DNA of 15,755 nt from UBA4416 sp046345275 (GCA_046345275.1 JBKDJY010000204.1:1-15755); one strand, 5' to 3'; shown: positions 1-7,428, numbered from the stretch's first letter. Numbers and translations: made by a program. Notes: generated from the sequence alone by a model not told the origin.

Positions 1-344
1 TCCAGCTGTTGAGCGCAAAAAATCTTAATGCTTCTCATAAATCCAAAAAAACAGCATTGAAATTTCAATTCGCAACGCATTCTTATCAAAAAATAAATCA
101 CTCTTTTCAAAAAACAGTAGTTTTCTTGCTGACACTAATTATAAATTTTATGTTTATACAAATCGTATAAATAACCTTGTTAACCTAAAACAAATACGAA
201 CCCTTTTTAGAATATTAAATGTCAGTTTTAAAAATTTTAAATTATATAACATTTAATATAGATGAACTTAAATTTTTACTGAAAGATGATTTTGTTTATT
301 AACTTAATCAATTTCAATGACCCAAATTAGTTAGGGATTATCAA
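1..344. other. Left-edge stretch with no supportable gene
   Basis: No confident gene is visible. A plus-strand frame is open from the window edge (position 3) to a TAA at 168-170, about 55 codons, but its translation is low in character apart from a hydrophobic tail. On the minus strand an ATG at 36-38 opens a frame leaving the window (begins MRSIKIFC), which could be the start of a gene lying to the left; twelve codons are too few to judge. The rest is very AT-rich and lies downstream of the aminotransferase. A 7-bp inverted repeat at 153-171 is listed separately. Confidence 0.4.
153..171. repeat. Small inverted repeat, possible operator
   Basis: TTTATAC (153-159) and GTATAAA (165-171) are perfect inverted arms around a 5-base spacer. 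The size and spacing would suit a dimeric regulator, and the minus strand here could be the upstream region of a gene starting at 38. The AT-rich background makes chance quite possible. Confidence 0.2.
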
Positions 345-1487
345 CTAAATTCTACAAATAATCTCTGCAGCTTTTTCAAGGGTTTCATCTTTTTTAGCAA
401 AACAAAAACGTAATAATTTCTGTTCTTTTGGTTTGGTATAAAATACAGAAAGCGGAATTGACGCCAATCCTTTTTCTTTGATTAATCTTACAGCTAAATC
501 AAATTCTTTTTCTTCAGAAATGTTTTTATAGTTTACTGTCTGAAAATAGGTGCCTTCACAAGGCTCGAGTACAAACCTGGATCCGGAAATTAATTTTTTA
601 AAATAATTTCGCTTTGATTCATAAAAAGAATGTAATCCTTTATAAACATGTTCATCTTTTAAATATTCTGCCAAAGCCAATTGGAAAGGATGATTGACGG
701 AGAATACCAAAAACTGGTGTACTTTTCTAAATTCTAGCGTAAGTTCTTTGGGGGCAGCAACGTATCCAATTTTCCACCCAGTGGCATGTATTGTTTTTCC
801 GAAAGAAGATACAATAATTGATTGTTCTCTCAACGTTTTAAATCGAGCCACACTTTGATGTAATTTGCCATCAAAAACCATGTGCTCATAAACTTCATCA
901 CTGATGACAATAATGTTAGTGCCAGATACAATCTGTTGAATTTCTAACATGTCTTTTTCCGAAAGTGTTGTTCCGCTTGGATTATGAGGTGTATTTATAA
1001 TGATTGATTTGGTATTTTTTGTTATACTATTTTTTACCTTATTCCAATCGATGCTGAAATTTGGGTATGATAATTCAATGGGTATTGCTATACCTCCCAT
1101 CGTTTCAATTGCTGGAGTATAACAATCATATGCAGGCTCAAAGACAATAACCTCGTCTCCCTTATTGATGAAAGCTGAAATGGCTGTAAAAATTCCTTGT
1201 GTAGCTCCAGCGGTAACAGTTATTTCGTTTTCAGGATCAAAAGCAACGCCATAACAATTTTGGATTATTTCGCTAATTCGTTCTCTTAATATAAAAGTGC
1301 CTTGCATGGGCGCATATTGATTAAATCCCTCATTGATGTATTTGTTACAAAGTTCTTTTAATTTTTTTTTACATTCAAAATCAGGAAATCCTTGCGAAAG
1401 GTTAATGGCATTAAATTGTTTTGCTAATCCGCTCATGGTTGAGAAAATCGAATTTCCGATTTTTGGTAATTTAGAATGGATCTGCAT
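345..1487 (-). CDS. Methionine/kynurenine-type PLP aminotransferase
   Basis: A 380-residue fold-type I pyridoxal-phosphate aminotransferase (class I/II), closest in recognisable motifs to E. coli YbdL and to kynurenine aminotransferase/glutamine transaminase K. Such enzymes transaminate methionine and aromatic amino acids with 2-oxo acids, as in the last step of methionine salvage. Visible motifs: INLSQGFPDF near residues 29-37, NQYAPMQG near 56-63, TPHNPSG at 166-172, ISDEVYEH at 195-202 (PLP-contacting Asp197 and Tyr200), SSFGK with the Schiff-base lysine at K231, ATGWKIGY following, PCEGTYF near 309-315, and the carboxylate-binding Arg360 in the LRFCFAKK segment. Length is normal and all catalytic residues are present. 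The start is the ATG at 1487, matching the usual N-terminus just before the SKLPKIG segment. It diverges from the tRNA-Cys gene and appears monocistronic. Substrate choice within the family is inferred. Confidence 0.93.
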   Translation of the reverse strand: MQIHSKLPKIGNSIFSTMSGLAKQFNAINLSQGFPDFECKKKLKELCNKYINEGFNQYAPMQGTFILRERISEIIQNCYGVAFDPENEITVTAGATQGIFTAISAFINKGDEVIVFEPAYDCYTPAIETMGGIAIPIELSYPNFSIDWNKVKNSITKNTKSIIINTPHNPSGTTLSEKDMLEIQQIVSGTNIIVISDEVYEHMVFDGKLHQSVARFKTLREQSIIVSSFGKTIHATGWKIGYVAAPKELTLEFRKVHQFLVFSVNHPFQLALAEYLKDEHVYKGLHSFYESKRNYFKKLISGSRFVLEPCEGTYFQTVNYKNISEEKEFDLAVRLIKEKGLASIPLSVFYTKPKEQKLLRFCFAKKDETLEKAAEIICRI

Positions 1488-1525
1488 TTTTTATATATAA
1501 TTGCGGCAAGTTGCTAAAAAAATCT

Positions 1526-1533
1526 TATTTTTG
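1526..1533 (+). promoter_or_regulatory. Putative -7 box for tRNA-Cys
   Basis: TATTTTTG matches the Bacteroidota -7 consensus TAnnTTTG exactly and lies about 50 bp before the tRNA. A TTG at 1501-1503 could be a weak -33 element, but its 22-bp spacing is longer than usual. Confidence 0.4.
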
Positions 1534-1583
1534 CTAGCCATTAAACATAATAGTTTACACTCTAAAATTATTGTTTATTGAAT

Positions 1584-1654
1584 GGTCCTGTGGCCGAGTG
1601 GTTAGGCACAGCTCTGCAAAAGCTGCTACTCCAGTTCGAACCTGGATGGGACCT
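1584..1654 (+). tRNA. tRNA-Cys (anticodon GCA)
   Basis: A full cloverleaf can be drawn. The acceptor arm is GGTCCTG (1584-1590) with TGGGACC (1647-1653), including two G-U pairs next to the body. The D stem is GCC/GGC (1593-1595 with 1605-1607). The anticodon stem CAGCT/AGCTG (1609-1613 with 1621-1625) encloses CTGCAAA, anticodon GCA at 1616-1618. The variable loop is CTAC. The T stem TCCAG/CTGGA (1630-1634 with 1642-1646) encloses TTCGAAC. The discriminator base is T1654, the identity base expected for cysteine. CCA is not encoded, so it must be added after transcription. A hairpin terminator follows directly. Confidence 0.97.
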
Positions 1655-1656
1655 CG

Positions 1657-1690
1657 AAAACCTTCATCTAAATGAAGGTTTTTTGTTTTT
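1657..1690 (+). terminator. Rho-independent terminator of tRNA-Cys
   Basis: Two bases after the tRNA, a perfect 11-bp stem (1657-1667 with 1672-1682) closes a 4-base loop CTAA and runs into a T-rich tract (TTTTTTGTTTTT, 1679-1690). This is a classic intrinsic terminator and indicates a single-tRNA transcript. The hairpin is symmetric, but T-rich sequence follows it on the plus strand, the direction of the tRNA. Confidence 0.85.
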
Positions 1691-1869
1691 AATAGACTCG
1701 CTTTTTGTTTTTGCGGAGGTAAGCAACTCTAAGAGTAATTGTCCATTATCCCAAAGTTCATTAGAATTAAAAACTGGATTGAACGCAATGAAATAGACAA
1801 ACATAGATTGAACGCTTGAACCTTAACGCCTTGATGACAATTGTTTAAAAATGAATCTTGAAAAATTAA

Positions 1870-2298
1870 TTATTCTTCGACATTTACAAGTTCCCAAGTA
1901 TGATCACTTAATAAACGCACAGCACTAATGAATTCAAGTTCCTCTCTTTTCCGTTTTCCCCATTCGTTTGGAGCTATCATCATTAAACGGTGTCTTTCAT
2001 CTTTTTTATATAAATAATAGGTATGCCCAATAAAGGGCTCAAAAGAAAGTTCAGCTGTGTATATTTTTTCGCTCATCTCCACTCGCCTACGCAATTCATT
2101 GGCCTGCTGAGATAGTAATTCAGCCTGTTTTTGTATTTGCTGCAACTGTTTATTCGTTTGCTCATGCATCGCTGATAAAGCTCTAGACTTCAATTTACCA
2201 GTATCTTCTGGTCTTACCACAATACTTCCAATGGTATGAGGGTATGCGAGTAGTCCAGGATTCTCTGCTACTTTATCTTTATCAATGGGGTTTATCAT
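1870..2298 (-). CDS. DUF2452 family protein
   Basis: A 142-residue cytoplasmic protein with no signal peptide or membrane segment. It matches the DUF2452 pattern known from Bacteroidota and some other organisms: an N-terminal NPGLLAYPHTIGS segment (about 13-25), a VVRPEDTGK segment (27-35), a Gln-rich helix likely to form a coiled coil (about 40-75), then the conserved FEPFIGHTYYLY stretch (about 87-98), an APNEWGK segment (109-115) and a C-terminal RLLSDHTWE motif (127-135). Length is normal. The biochemical role of the family is not known to me. The ATG start at 2298 leaves a leader of about 25 bases from a putative promoter in the inverted repeat shared with the divergent SRPBCC gene. Confidence 0.85.
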   Translation of the reverse strand: MINPIDKDKVAENPGLLAYPHTIGSIVVRPEDTGKLKSRALSAMHEQTNKQLQQIQKQAELLSQQANELRRRVEMSEKIYTAELSFEPFIGHTYYLYKKDERHRLMMIAPNEWGKRKREELEFISAVRLLSDHTWELVNVEE

Positions 2299-2317
2299 AA
2301 AGCAATTTAATGAAACT

Positions 2318-2348
2318 CTTGATTTTAAACAAAACTACGCTTATTTTG
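2318..2348 (+). promoter_or_regulatory. Putative promoter of the SRPBCC gene
   Basis: CTTG (2318-2321, containing the TTG core of -33) is followed after 19 bp by TTATTTTG (2341-2348), one mismatch from TAnnTTTG. The start codon is 28 bases downstream of the box, a suitable leader length. Confidence 0.4.
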
Positions 2349-2356
2349 TTTAAAAT
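2322..2356. repeat. 13-bp perfect inverted repeat between divergent genes
   Basis: ATTTTAAACAAAA (2322-2334) and TTTTGTTTAAAAT (2344-2356) are perfect inverted arms around a 9-base spacer. Each arm, read outward towards its gene, carries the TTTG end of a -7-like element, so the repeat appears to form back-to-back promoters for the DUF2452 and SRPBCC genes. It could also be an operator for a dimeric regulator. Confidence 0.6.
2330..2337 (-). promoter_or_regulatory. Putative -7 box of the DUF2452 gene
   Basis: On the minus strand TAGTTTTG matches TAnnTTTG exactly and lies about 30 bases before the DUF2452 ATG. No good -33 TTTG is seen at 19-21 bp. The box overlaps one arm of the 13-bp inverted repeat. 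Confidence 0.4.
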
Positions 2357-2375
2357 TTAAAACACTCTACTAAAC

Positions 2376-2834
2376 ATGTTACACAGACTACAAACAAAAC
2401 AATTATTTAAGAGCGACATGACGACCTTGTGGGACTTCATGAGTTCGCCTGCCAATCTCAGTAAAATTACCCCATCCTACATGGGGTTTCATATCTTAAG
2501 TGCCATTGAAAATACAAAGATGCATCCTGGCCAAATTATTGAATATTATGTAACGCCATTAGCGGGCATTAAACTGCATTGGGTTACTGAAATTACACAT
2601 GTAGCCAATAAAGAGTATTTTGTGGATGAGCAGCGTTTTGGGCCTTACGCATTTTGGCATCACAAACATATCCTTAAAGAGGGGTCTGGTGGCATTGAAA
2701 TGATAGACGATCTTCATTATAAATTACCTTTTGGTGTTTTTGGAAAGCTGATCAATCATTTATTTGTAAAGAAAAAATTAAAGGAAATTTTTGATTATCG
2801 CTATGCTAAATTGGAAGAGCTTTTTAATTCATAA
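2376..2834 (+). CDS. SRPBCC (START/Bet v1-like) ligand-binding protein
   Basis: A 152-residue soluble protein with the SRPBCC pattern: an N-terminal strand (MLHRLQTKQLF), a helix with WDFMSSPANLSKITP (about 19-33) typical of the coenzyme Q-binding/polyketide-cyclase-like branch, a central strand series including GQIIEYYVTPLAGIKLHW (about 52-69), a HHKHILKE strand, and a long C-terminal helix (about 120-150). It probably binds a hydrophobic small molecule in a cavity; the ligand is unknown. Homologues in Bacteroidota are often labelled as cell-division-inhibitor-like or SRPBCC domain proteins, and neither name indicates a tested function. It is divergent from DUF2452 and shares the palindromic promoter region. 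The ATG at 2376 is the first codon that fits the fold. Confidence 0.75.
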   Translation: MLHRLQTKQLFKSDMTTLWDFMSSPANLSKITPSYMGFHILSAIENTKMHPGQIIEYYVTPLAGIKLHWVTEITHVANKEYFVDEQRFGPYAFWHHKHILKEGSGGIEMIDDLHYKLPFGVFGKLINHLFVKKKLKEIFDYRYAKLEELFNS

Positions 2835-2882
2835 ATCCAATCAAAAACATTTCAGATTAATAAATTAATTTACGTTTTAAGA

Positions 2883-2907
2883 TTTTCAAAATACTGACCT
2901 TTGAAAA
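2883..2907 (+). repeat. 8-bp inverted repeat downstream of the SRPBCC gene
   Basis: TTTTCAAA (2883-2890) and TTTGAAAA (2900-2907) surround a 9-base spacer, 49 bp after the SRPBCC stop. It might form a weak transcript end or a regulator site before the methyltransferase promoter. The stem has only two G-C pairs and no T run directly follows it. Confidence 0.25.
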
Positions 2908-2972
2908 CTTTACCTAAGTTTTTGATTTTTTTACGAATTAATATTTAATGGTCTATTCAGTAAATTTTTAAG

Positions 2973-2980
2973 TATTTTTG
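2973..2980 (+). promoter_or_regulatory. Putative -7 box of the methyltransferase gene
   Basis: TATTTTTG is an exact TAnnTTTG match. Transcription would begin around 2987, which makes the TTG at 2992 an unlikely start and favours the ATG at 3007. No clear -33 element is present. Confidence 0.4.
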
Positions 2981-3006
2981 CCTTCCATTTATTGCCAAAT
3001 AATTAT

Positions 3007-4074
3007 ATGAACTTTTTTAGTAAAGATGCTAAAACGGCATTTGAAGCCATCACTCAAGCTCAGTACATCGCATTTGCCCCCGTTATTTTTCAGGCAACAA
3101 AAGCATTAAGAGATTTAGAGATTTTAAAATTAATTGAAGCATCTGGTGAAGTTGGTATTACATTGCAAGACATTAATGCAAAACTAAAATTATCAGAATA
3201 TGCCATAAGAGTTTTGCTTGAAGCAGGACTTGGAATAGGCTTATTAATCAAAAATGATGAAAAATATTCTATTACTAAAACTGGATTATTTATTTTAAAT
3301 GATCGAATGACGCGTGTTAATATGAATTTTATCAATGACGTGTGTTATGAAGGAATGTTTACGTTAAAGGATAGCATTCAACAAGGAAAGCCAACAGGAT
3401 TAAAATATTTAGGCGATTGGCCCACTGTTTATGAAGGGTTGGCTCATTTGCCCAAACCCATTCAAGATAGTTGGTTTGACTTTGATCATTTTTATTCCGA
3501 TGGTTCTTTTGATGAGGCTTTAAATCATTTATTCAAACGAAAACCAAAACACATTTTTGATATAGGTGGAAACACTGGTAAATTTACTTTGAAATGTTTA
3601 AAGCTAGATCCAGATGTTAAATTGACGATGTTGGATTTACCTCAACAACTTAGCATGGCAAAAGAAAATATTGATAAAGCCAGTTTTAATGACAGAGTCA
3701 ATTATTTTCCAATTAATATATTAGATGAAAACAATCGTTTTCCAAAAGGGGCTGATTCTATTTGGATGAGCCAATTTTTGGATTGTTTCAGCGAAGATCA
3801 AATTGTTAGCATTTTAAAACGTTGTCACGAAGCACTAGACGAAAACGGATTTGTTTACATTTTGGAAACATTTTGGGATAGACAAAAATTTGAACCAGCA
3901 GCTTTTAGTTTGCAAATGACATCTTTGTATTTTACAAACATTGCAAATGGAAATAGTCAAATGTACGATAGCGCAGTGTTTAATAGATTAATTGATAATG
4001 CTGGGTTTGAAATTATTGAACAAATCGATCATATAGGAATTAATCATACCCTACAAATTTGCAAAAAAAAATAA
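3007..4074 (+). CDS. SAM-dependent O-methyltransferase-like protein (Methyltransf_2 family)
   Basis: A 355-residue protein with the two-part layout of family 2 O-methyltransferases: an N-terminal winged-helix dimerisation domain (about 15-100, with a LRDLEILKLIEA helix and a later YSITKTG wing) and a C-terminal Rossmann methyltransferase domain. The SAM site is clear: FDIGGNTGKF (motif I, near residue 184), LTMLDLPQQL (motif II) and the later ENGFVYILE strand. In plant and bacterial relatives the catalytic base is the His of an LHDWSDE-type motif. The matching segment here reads FLDCFSEDQ, so the His position is Asp; the reaction may differ or be lost. An in-frame TTG at 2992 would add five residues, but the ATG at 3007 fits the putative promoter better. 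It is monocistronic, converging on the permease gene 44 bp away. The substrate is unknown. Confidence 0.8.
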   Translation: MNFFSKDAKTAFEAITQAQYIAFAPVIFQATKALRDLEILKLIEASGEVGITLQDINAKLKLSEYAIRVLLEAGLGIGLLIKNDEKYSITKTGLFILNDRMTRVNMNFINDVCYEGMFTLKDSIQQGKPTGLKYLGDWPTVYEGLAHLPKPIQDSWFDFDHFYSDGSFDEALNHLFKRKPKHIFDIGGNTGKFTLKCLKLDPDVKLTMLDLPQQLSMAKENIDKASFNDRVNYFPINILDENNRFPKGADSIWMSQFLDCFSEDQIVSILKRCHEALDENGFVYILETFWDRQKFEPAAFSLQMTSLYFTNIANGNSQMYDSAVFNRLIDNAGFEIIEQIDHIGINHTLQICKKK

Positions 4075-4118
4075 TTGGCGATTTAATTTGAAGTGTTTAC
4101 TTCATTGCGCTCATCACT

Positions 4119-5378
4119 TCAATTTCCAAGCAAAGGCTTTGAATCCTGCGACTTAGAGTCTAGTGCATCCCTCAAACCATTTCCTACTAACATAAAAGCC
4201 AAAACTAATATCATAATTGCAATGCCTGGCACAAATGCCAAATAAGCAGCGTCTACTAAAATATAACCCCTGTGAGCGTTAATCATTTCTCCCCAAGAAG
4301 GTGTTGGAGGCTGTGCGCCAATTCCTAAAAAGCTTAATCCAGCTTCCGTTAAAATAGCAGCGGCAAAATTAGATGCTGCTATTACAATAACCGGACCAAT
4401 CATATTTGGCAAAATGTGCTTCATGATTATTCGCATATTTCTAAAGCCAAGTGCTTTACCTGCTTCTACAAATTCCTTTTCTCTGATACTTAACATTTGT
4501 CCTCTCACTAATCTTGCTACTTCAACCCACATCGTTAAACCAACCGCAATAAATACTTGCACAACTCCTTTACCTAAAACCAAAGTAATAGCAATAACTA
4601 ATAACAAAGTTGGGATTGACCAGACAACAGAAACCAACCACATGATAAAATCATCTAGCCAGCCTCTGAAATAACCAGCTATTGAACCTAAAAAAACACC
4701 AATAATAATTGAAATAATTACCGAAATAAAACCAACCGATAAAGAAATTCTAGTGCCAATCATCAATCTGCTTAACAAATCTCTACCAGCTAAATCAGTG
4801 CCTAGTAAAAACTTTTTTTTAATCAAATGTTTTTTCACAATAGAATGCTGAAGGTCGGCTATTGATAATTTTAATTTTTCACCTGTGCTGAGTTGATAAA
4901 ATTCCACTGTGTTTGTAAGGCTATCATTGATAATTGGATAATTATTATTTATATCATATACAACATCAGCCAAATTGAAAGTTACTGTTGATCCGTTATT
5001 GGGTGTGTTACCCGTATATTCTTCGATGATGATATCAAAACCTTTAAAACTATAAGAATAATAGGGAAAAGAAGAGTAATGGCTAATTTTTCCAAATATC
5101 ATTTTTTTGATGAAATGAATATGGGCTGATATTTCATTTTTTGTTACAAGCAAAAAAGGTGCTTCAAATCCAGGACTCTTTATGTGAAGTTCTGGTTTTT
5201 GGTCGTTAGCGTAAGGTGTAGGGTCAGGTGTAATTAAATAACCAAGTATTGAAATAAGTGTAGCAAATACAATTAAAAATAAGCCAAGCATTCCCAACTT
5301 ATTTTTCTTAAATCGTTTCCACGTTTTTTTTCTTAAAGACTCTGACTGAACTTCAACGTATGTATTTTTAATTTCCAA
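4119..5378 (-). CDS. ABC transporter permease, DppC/OppC type
   Basis: A 419-residue inner-membrane permease of the dipeptide/oligopeptide (DppC/OppC) family. Visible are a basic N-terminus (RKKTWKRFKKNK), TM1 at about 29-50, the conserved GTDLAGRDLLSRLMIGTR segment (193-210), further TM segments at about 212-236, 245-268, 271-290, 325-345 and 380-400, and the EAA loop EAGKALGFRNMRIIMK (305-320) that contacts the ATPase. The usual length is about 300; the surplus is an extracytoplasmic insert between TM1 and the GTDLAGRD segment (about 52-190). The start is TTG: its frame is closed by the glycosyltransferase's TAA directly in front, and no other ATG, GTG or TTG occurs before the conserved N-terminal segment. 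Last gene of the flippase/glycosyltransferase operon. No DppB, ATPase or binding protein is present here, so the cargo is unknown. Confidence 0.9.
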   Translation of the reverse strand: MEIKNTYVEVQSESLRKKTWKRFKKNKLGMLGLFLIVFATLISILGYLITPDPTPYANDQKPELHIKSPGFEAPFLLVTKNEISAHIHFIKKMIFGKISHYSSFPYYSYSFKGFDIIIEEYTGNTPNNGSTVTFNLADVVYDINNNYPIINDSLTNTVEFYQLSTGEKLKLSIADLQHSIVKKHLIKKKFLLGTDLAGRDLLSRLMIGTRISLSVGFISVIISIIIGVFLGSIAGYFRGWLDDFIMWLVSVVWSIPTLLLVIAITLVLGKGVVQVFIAVGLTMWVEVARLVRGQMLSIREKEFVEAGKALGFRNMRIIMKHILPNMIGPVIVIAASNFAAAILTEAGLSFLGIGAQPPTPSWGEMINAHRGYILVDAAYLAFVPGIAIMILVLAFMLVGNGLRDALDSKSQDSKPLLGN

Positions 5379-6515
5379 TTACTTAATTTTAACTCCTTTC
5401 CAAGTTGGTTTAATAAATAATGCGCCAAACCCAACCAATATGGCGTATAACCAATAAAGAAATTCAAAGGGAAACAAATACAACAGGTGTTTTGTTTTCC
5501 CAAAAAATTTAGAAGTTAAAAATAACAACAAAAAATCTAAAATTAGCTTTGAGCAACAAAAAATCAATAAATAAGGGGTAATGAGACTTTGCTTGAAAAT
5601 AGCGATGGGTAAAAACACATAAATTAAACTAGCGCAAATCAAGATAAAACCAAAAACAAAATTCAATACATTTGGATTTTGTTTAAACTTCTTAGCCCAG
5701 CGGATGCGTTGATTTAATAAATCAAAAATAAAATTCACTGTTTTTGTTTTCACAATGAGTTCTTGTTGCCACGAATAATGGATAGCTTTTACATCAATTC
5801 TTTTTAAATCTTCTAATAAAAAAACATCTTCACCAGATGAAACATCTATGTGATTGCTATAACCACCTACACTATTAAATGCACTTTTAGTAAAAGCTAA
5901 ATTTGAACCATTGCATAAAAACGGTTTATGAATACCGCAAAATCCAGCAGTGATTCCGGTTAAAGCAAGGTTTTCTGTCATTTGAAAATTTGATAAAATG
6001 CCAGAATCCAAAATATAATCAATTGGCATAATTAATAAACTTGGGTTATTCTTCTGAAAATAATTTACAATTGTAGTGAGCCAATTAGCATCTCTATAAA
6101 CCACATCAGCATCAGTGGTGATGATGATTTTGCCAATTGCTTTGTTAATCGCTTCTGATACATTTCTTTTTTTTCCAAAATGAGAAGTTTTTTTAAATAT
6201 TTTATAATTTATGTCTGATTTTTCTAATATTTCTTTAAAAATTTCGAAAGAATTATCATTCGAAAAATCGTCAATGATAATTAATTCAAAATGTTCTTTA
6301 GAGTATGTTTGTTTCTCAATTTCATGGATAAAAGCTTTTGCATTTACTGACTCATTTTTAATAGAAACAATAATTGACACGAATGAATAATTGTAATGTG
6401 AATGACTGACTTTTAGTTTGGTTTTATTTAATTTATAAATACCAAAAACAGCCATTAGTATAAATGTACAATAAGTAAACATCAATGCTAAAAGTATGCT
6501 CAACTCAAATAACAT
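5379..6515 (-). CDS. GT2-family membrane glycosyltransferase
   Basis: A 378-residue processive-type family 2 glycosyltransferase (GT-A fold) anchored in the inner membrane with its catalytic domain in the cytoplasm. One N-terminal TM (about 4-26) precedes the catalytic domain. Motifs: FVSIIVSIKNE (about 45-55), IDDFSND (81-87), the nucleotide-sugar/metal site TTDAD (133-137), GSNLAF (203-208), the catalytic GED (228-230) and QRIRW (269-273). Two to three C-terminal TM segments lie at about 283-305, 312-334 and 342-365. It should transfer an activated sugar to a lipid or growing glycan; the QxxRW motif also occurs in cellulose/hyaluronan-type synthases. Its ATG overlaps the end of the upstream flippase-like gene by 11 bp, and its TAA abuts the permease TTG. 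All catalytic motifs are intact; donor and acceptor are unknown. Confidence 0.9.
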   Translation of the reverse strand: MLFELSILLALMFTYCTFILMAVFGIYKLNKTKLKVSHSHYNYSFVSIIVSIKNESVNAKAFIHEIEKQTYSKEHFELIIIDDFSNDNSFEIFKEILEKSDINYKIFKKTSHFGKKRNVSEAINKAIGKIIITTDADVVYRDANWLTTIVNYFQKNNPSLLIMPIDYILDSGILSNFQMTENLALTGITAGFCGIHKPFLCNGSNLAFTKSAFNSVGGYSNHIDVSSGEDVFLLEDLKRIDVKAIHYSWQQELIVKTKTVNFIFDLLNQRIRWAKKFKQNPNVLNFVFGFILICASLIYVFLPIAIFKQSLITPYLLIFCCSKLILDFLLLFLTSKFFGKTKHLLYLFPFEFLYWLYAILVGFGALFIKPTWKGVKIK

Positions 6516-7428
6516 GTTTAGATTTAAAATCTATTTTTTCTTTTAAAATGATGATGTATCCCATGAGGCTTGGTAAGATAACATTAATGAGCCATAAAAA
6601 AGTGGACGATAAAACAATGGATAAAGAACCATCATGATAATTATCAAAAACAAATAAAGCTATTGCAGCTCTTATTGCTGGCTCAATAACACTAATCATG
6701 GGGATAATGCTTGTGAGCATAAAATATCCAGCAATGCTAGTAATGGTTTGTAAAATGAAAGAAGACCCCGAAAGTAAAGTGTAGATTAAATAAAATTGAA
6801 ATGTAAATACCACGTTTCTACAAATCGACAAAGAAAATAATTGTAAAATTAATTTTTTAGAAAAAAATAATGCTTTAGTTGATTCATTCCATTTAAACCA
6901 TTTTATAAATTTTAGTCGACGTTGAATGTATGAAATATTAAAAATTGCAAAACAAAATATAAATGCTAAGATAACGCCCCCAAGTATGATAACATAAAAA
7001 ATAAGTGATGATTGAATTTGATGATTGAATTTATAGATTATTGCACAAGTTCCTATGGAGATGGTAATCAACATTTGAAACATCCCATTAATAAAATGCA
7101 AAATGGTGATGCTAGGTCTATTTTCGGATTTAAAAAAAAAGATTTTCGCAATAAATTCCATTGATCTGCCAGGGGCAATATTTCCCAAACAAATTCCTGT
7201 AAGCACAGATTTAATCGATGTTTTATAAGATATTGGTTCTATCTGATGAGTTATTAACTTCCATTTATAACATTCTATCCCCCAATTTAAAGGCATAAAA
7301 AACAAAGCCAAAATCATTGCACCTATAATTTTTGGATTACTTAACCAAAAAATCACTTGAGCTTTTAAATGAGGAATTCCTGCTAATCGGTTGTATATAA
7401 TTAAAAAACTAATTAACCCAATGAGCAA
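6505..7428 (-). CDS. Flippase-like integral membrane protein (LPG synthase TM / UPF0104 type)
   Basis: About 307 residues, almost all hydrophobic, with seven to eight predicted TM segments. The pattern fits the lysylphosphatidylglycerol synthase TM region family (PF03706): an early LNWGIECYKWKLI segment (about 47-59), then GICLGNIAPGRSMEFIAKIF (about 77-96) matching the family's TP/APGR region, and late TM helices with IIPMISVIEPAIRAAIA (about 236-252). Members are often called flippase-like and sit next to glycosyltransferases, as here, suggesting joint work on a lipid-linked sugar. No MprF-type lysyl-transferase domain is present. The only usable conventional start is TTG at 7428, but the same frame continues upstream about 16 codons to a TAG with a natural-looking Lys-rich, hydrophobic leader (VKNILIFIIK) and no ATG, GTG or TTG, so the true start is uncertain. 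It overlaps the glycosyltransferase by 11 bp. Confidence 0.75.
   Translation of the reverse strand: MLIGLISFLIIYNRLAGIPHLKAQVIFWLSNPKIIGAMILALFFMPLNWGIECYKWKLITHQIEPISYKTSIKSVLTGICLGNIAPGRSMEFIAKIFFFKSENRPSITILHFINGMFQMLITISIGTCAIIYKFNHQIQSSLIFYVIILGGVILAFIFCFAIFNISYIQRRLKFIKWFKWNESTKALFFSKKLILQLFSLSICRNVVFTFQFYLIYTLLSGSSFILQTITSIAGYFMLTSIIPMISVIEPAIRAAIALFVFDNYHDGSLSIVLSSTFLWLINVILPSLMGYIIILKEKIDFKSKHVI

Noticed and set aside
1578..1796. Plus-strand frame of 72 codons covering the tRNA-Cys gene
   Set aside because: It translates through the tRNA and its terminator, so it is a shadow of the RNA gene.
1664..1804. Minus-strand 46-codon frame (ATG at 1804) running into the tRNA terminator, with a protein-like translation ending KNKKPSFR
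   Set aside because: It has no promoter I can see, ends inside the tRNA-Cys terminator hairpin, and resembles no family I know. An open frame of this size is expected by chance.
1777..1815. Direct repeat GATTGAACGC at 1777-1786 and 1806-1815
   Set aside because: Only two 10-bp copies in a short non-coding stretch, with no element or array around them. I also looked for a copy of the tRNA-Cys 3' end as an integration footprint and saw none.
4088..4122. Possible bidirectional hairpin between the convergent methyltransferase and permease genes (TTGAAGTG with CACTTCAA)
   Set aside because: The stem is 8 bp with a 19-base loop, overlaps the end of the permease coding sequence and has no T tract, so I do not call a terminator.
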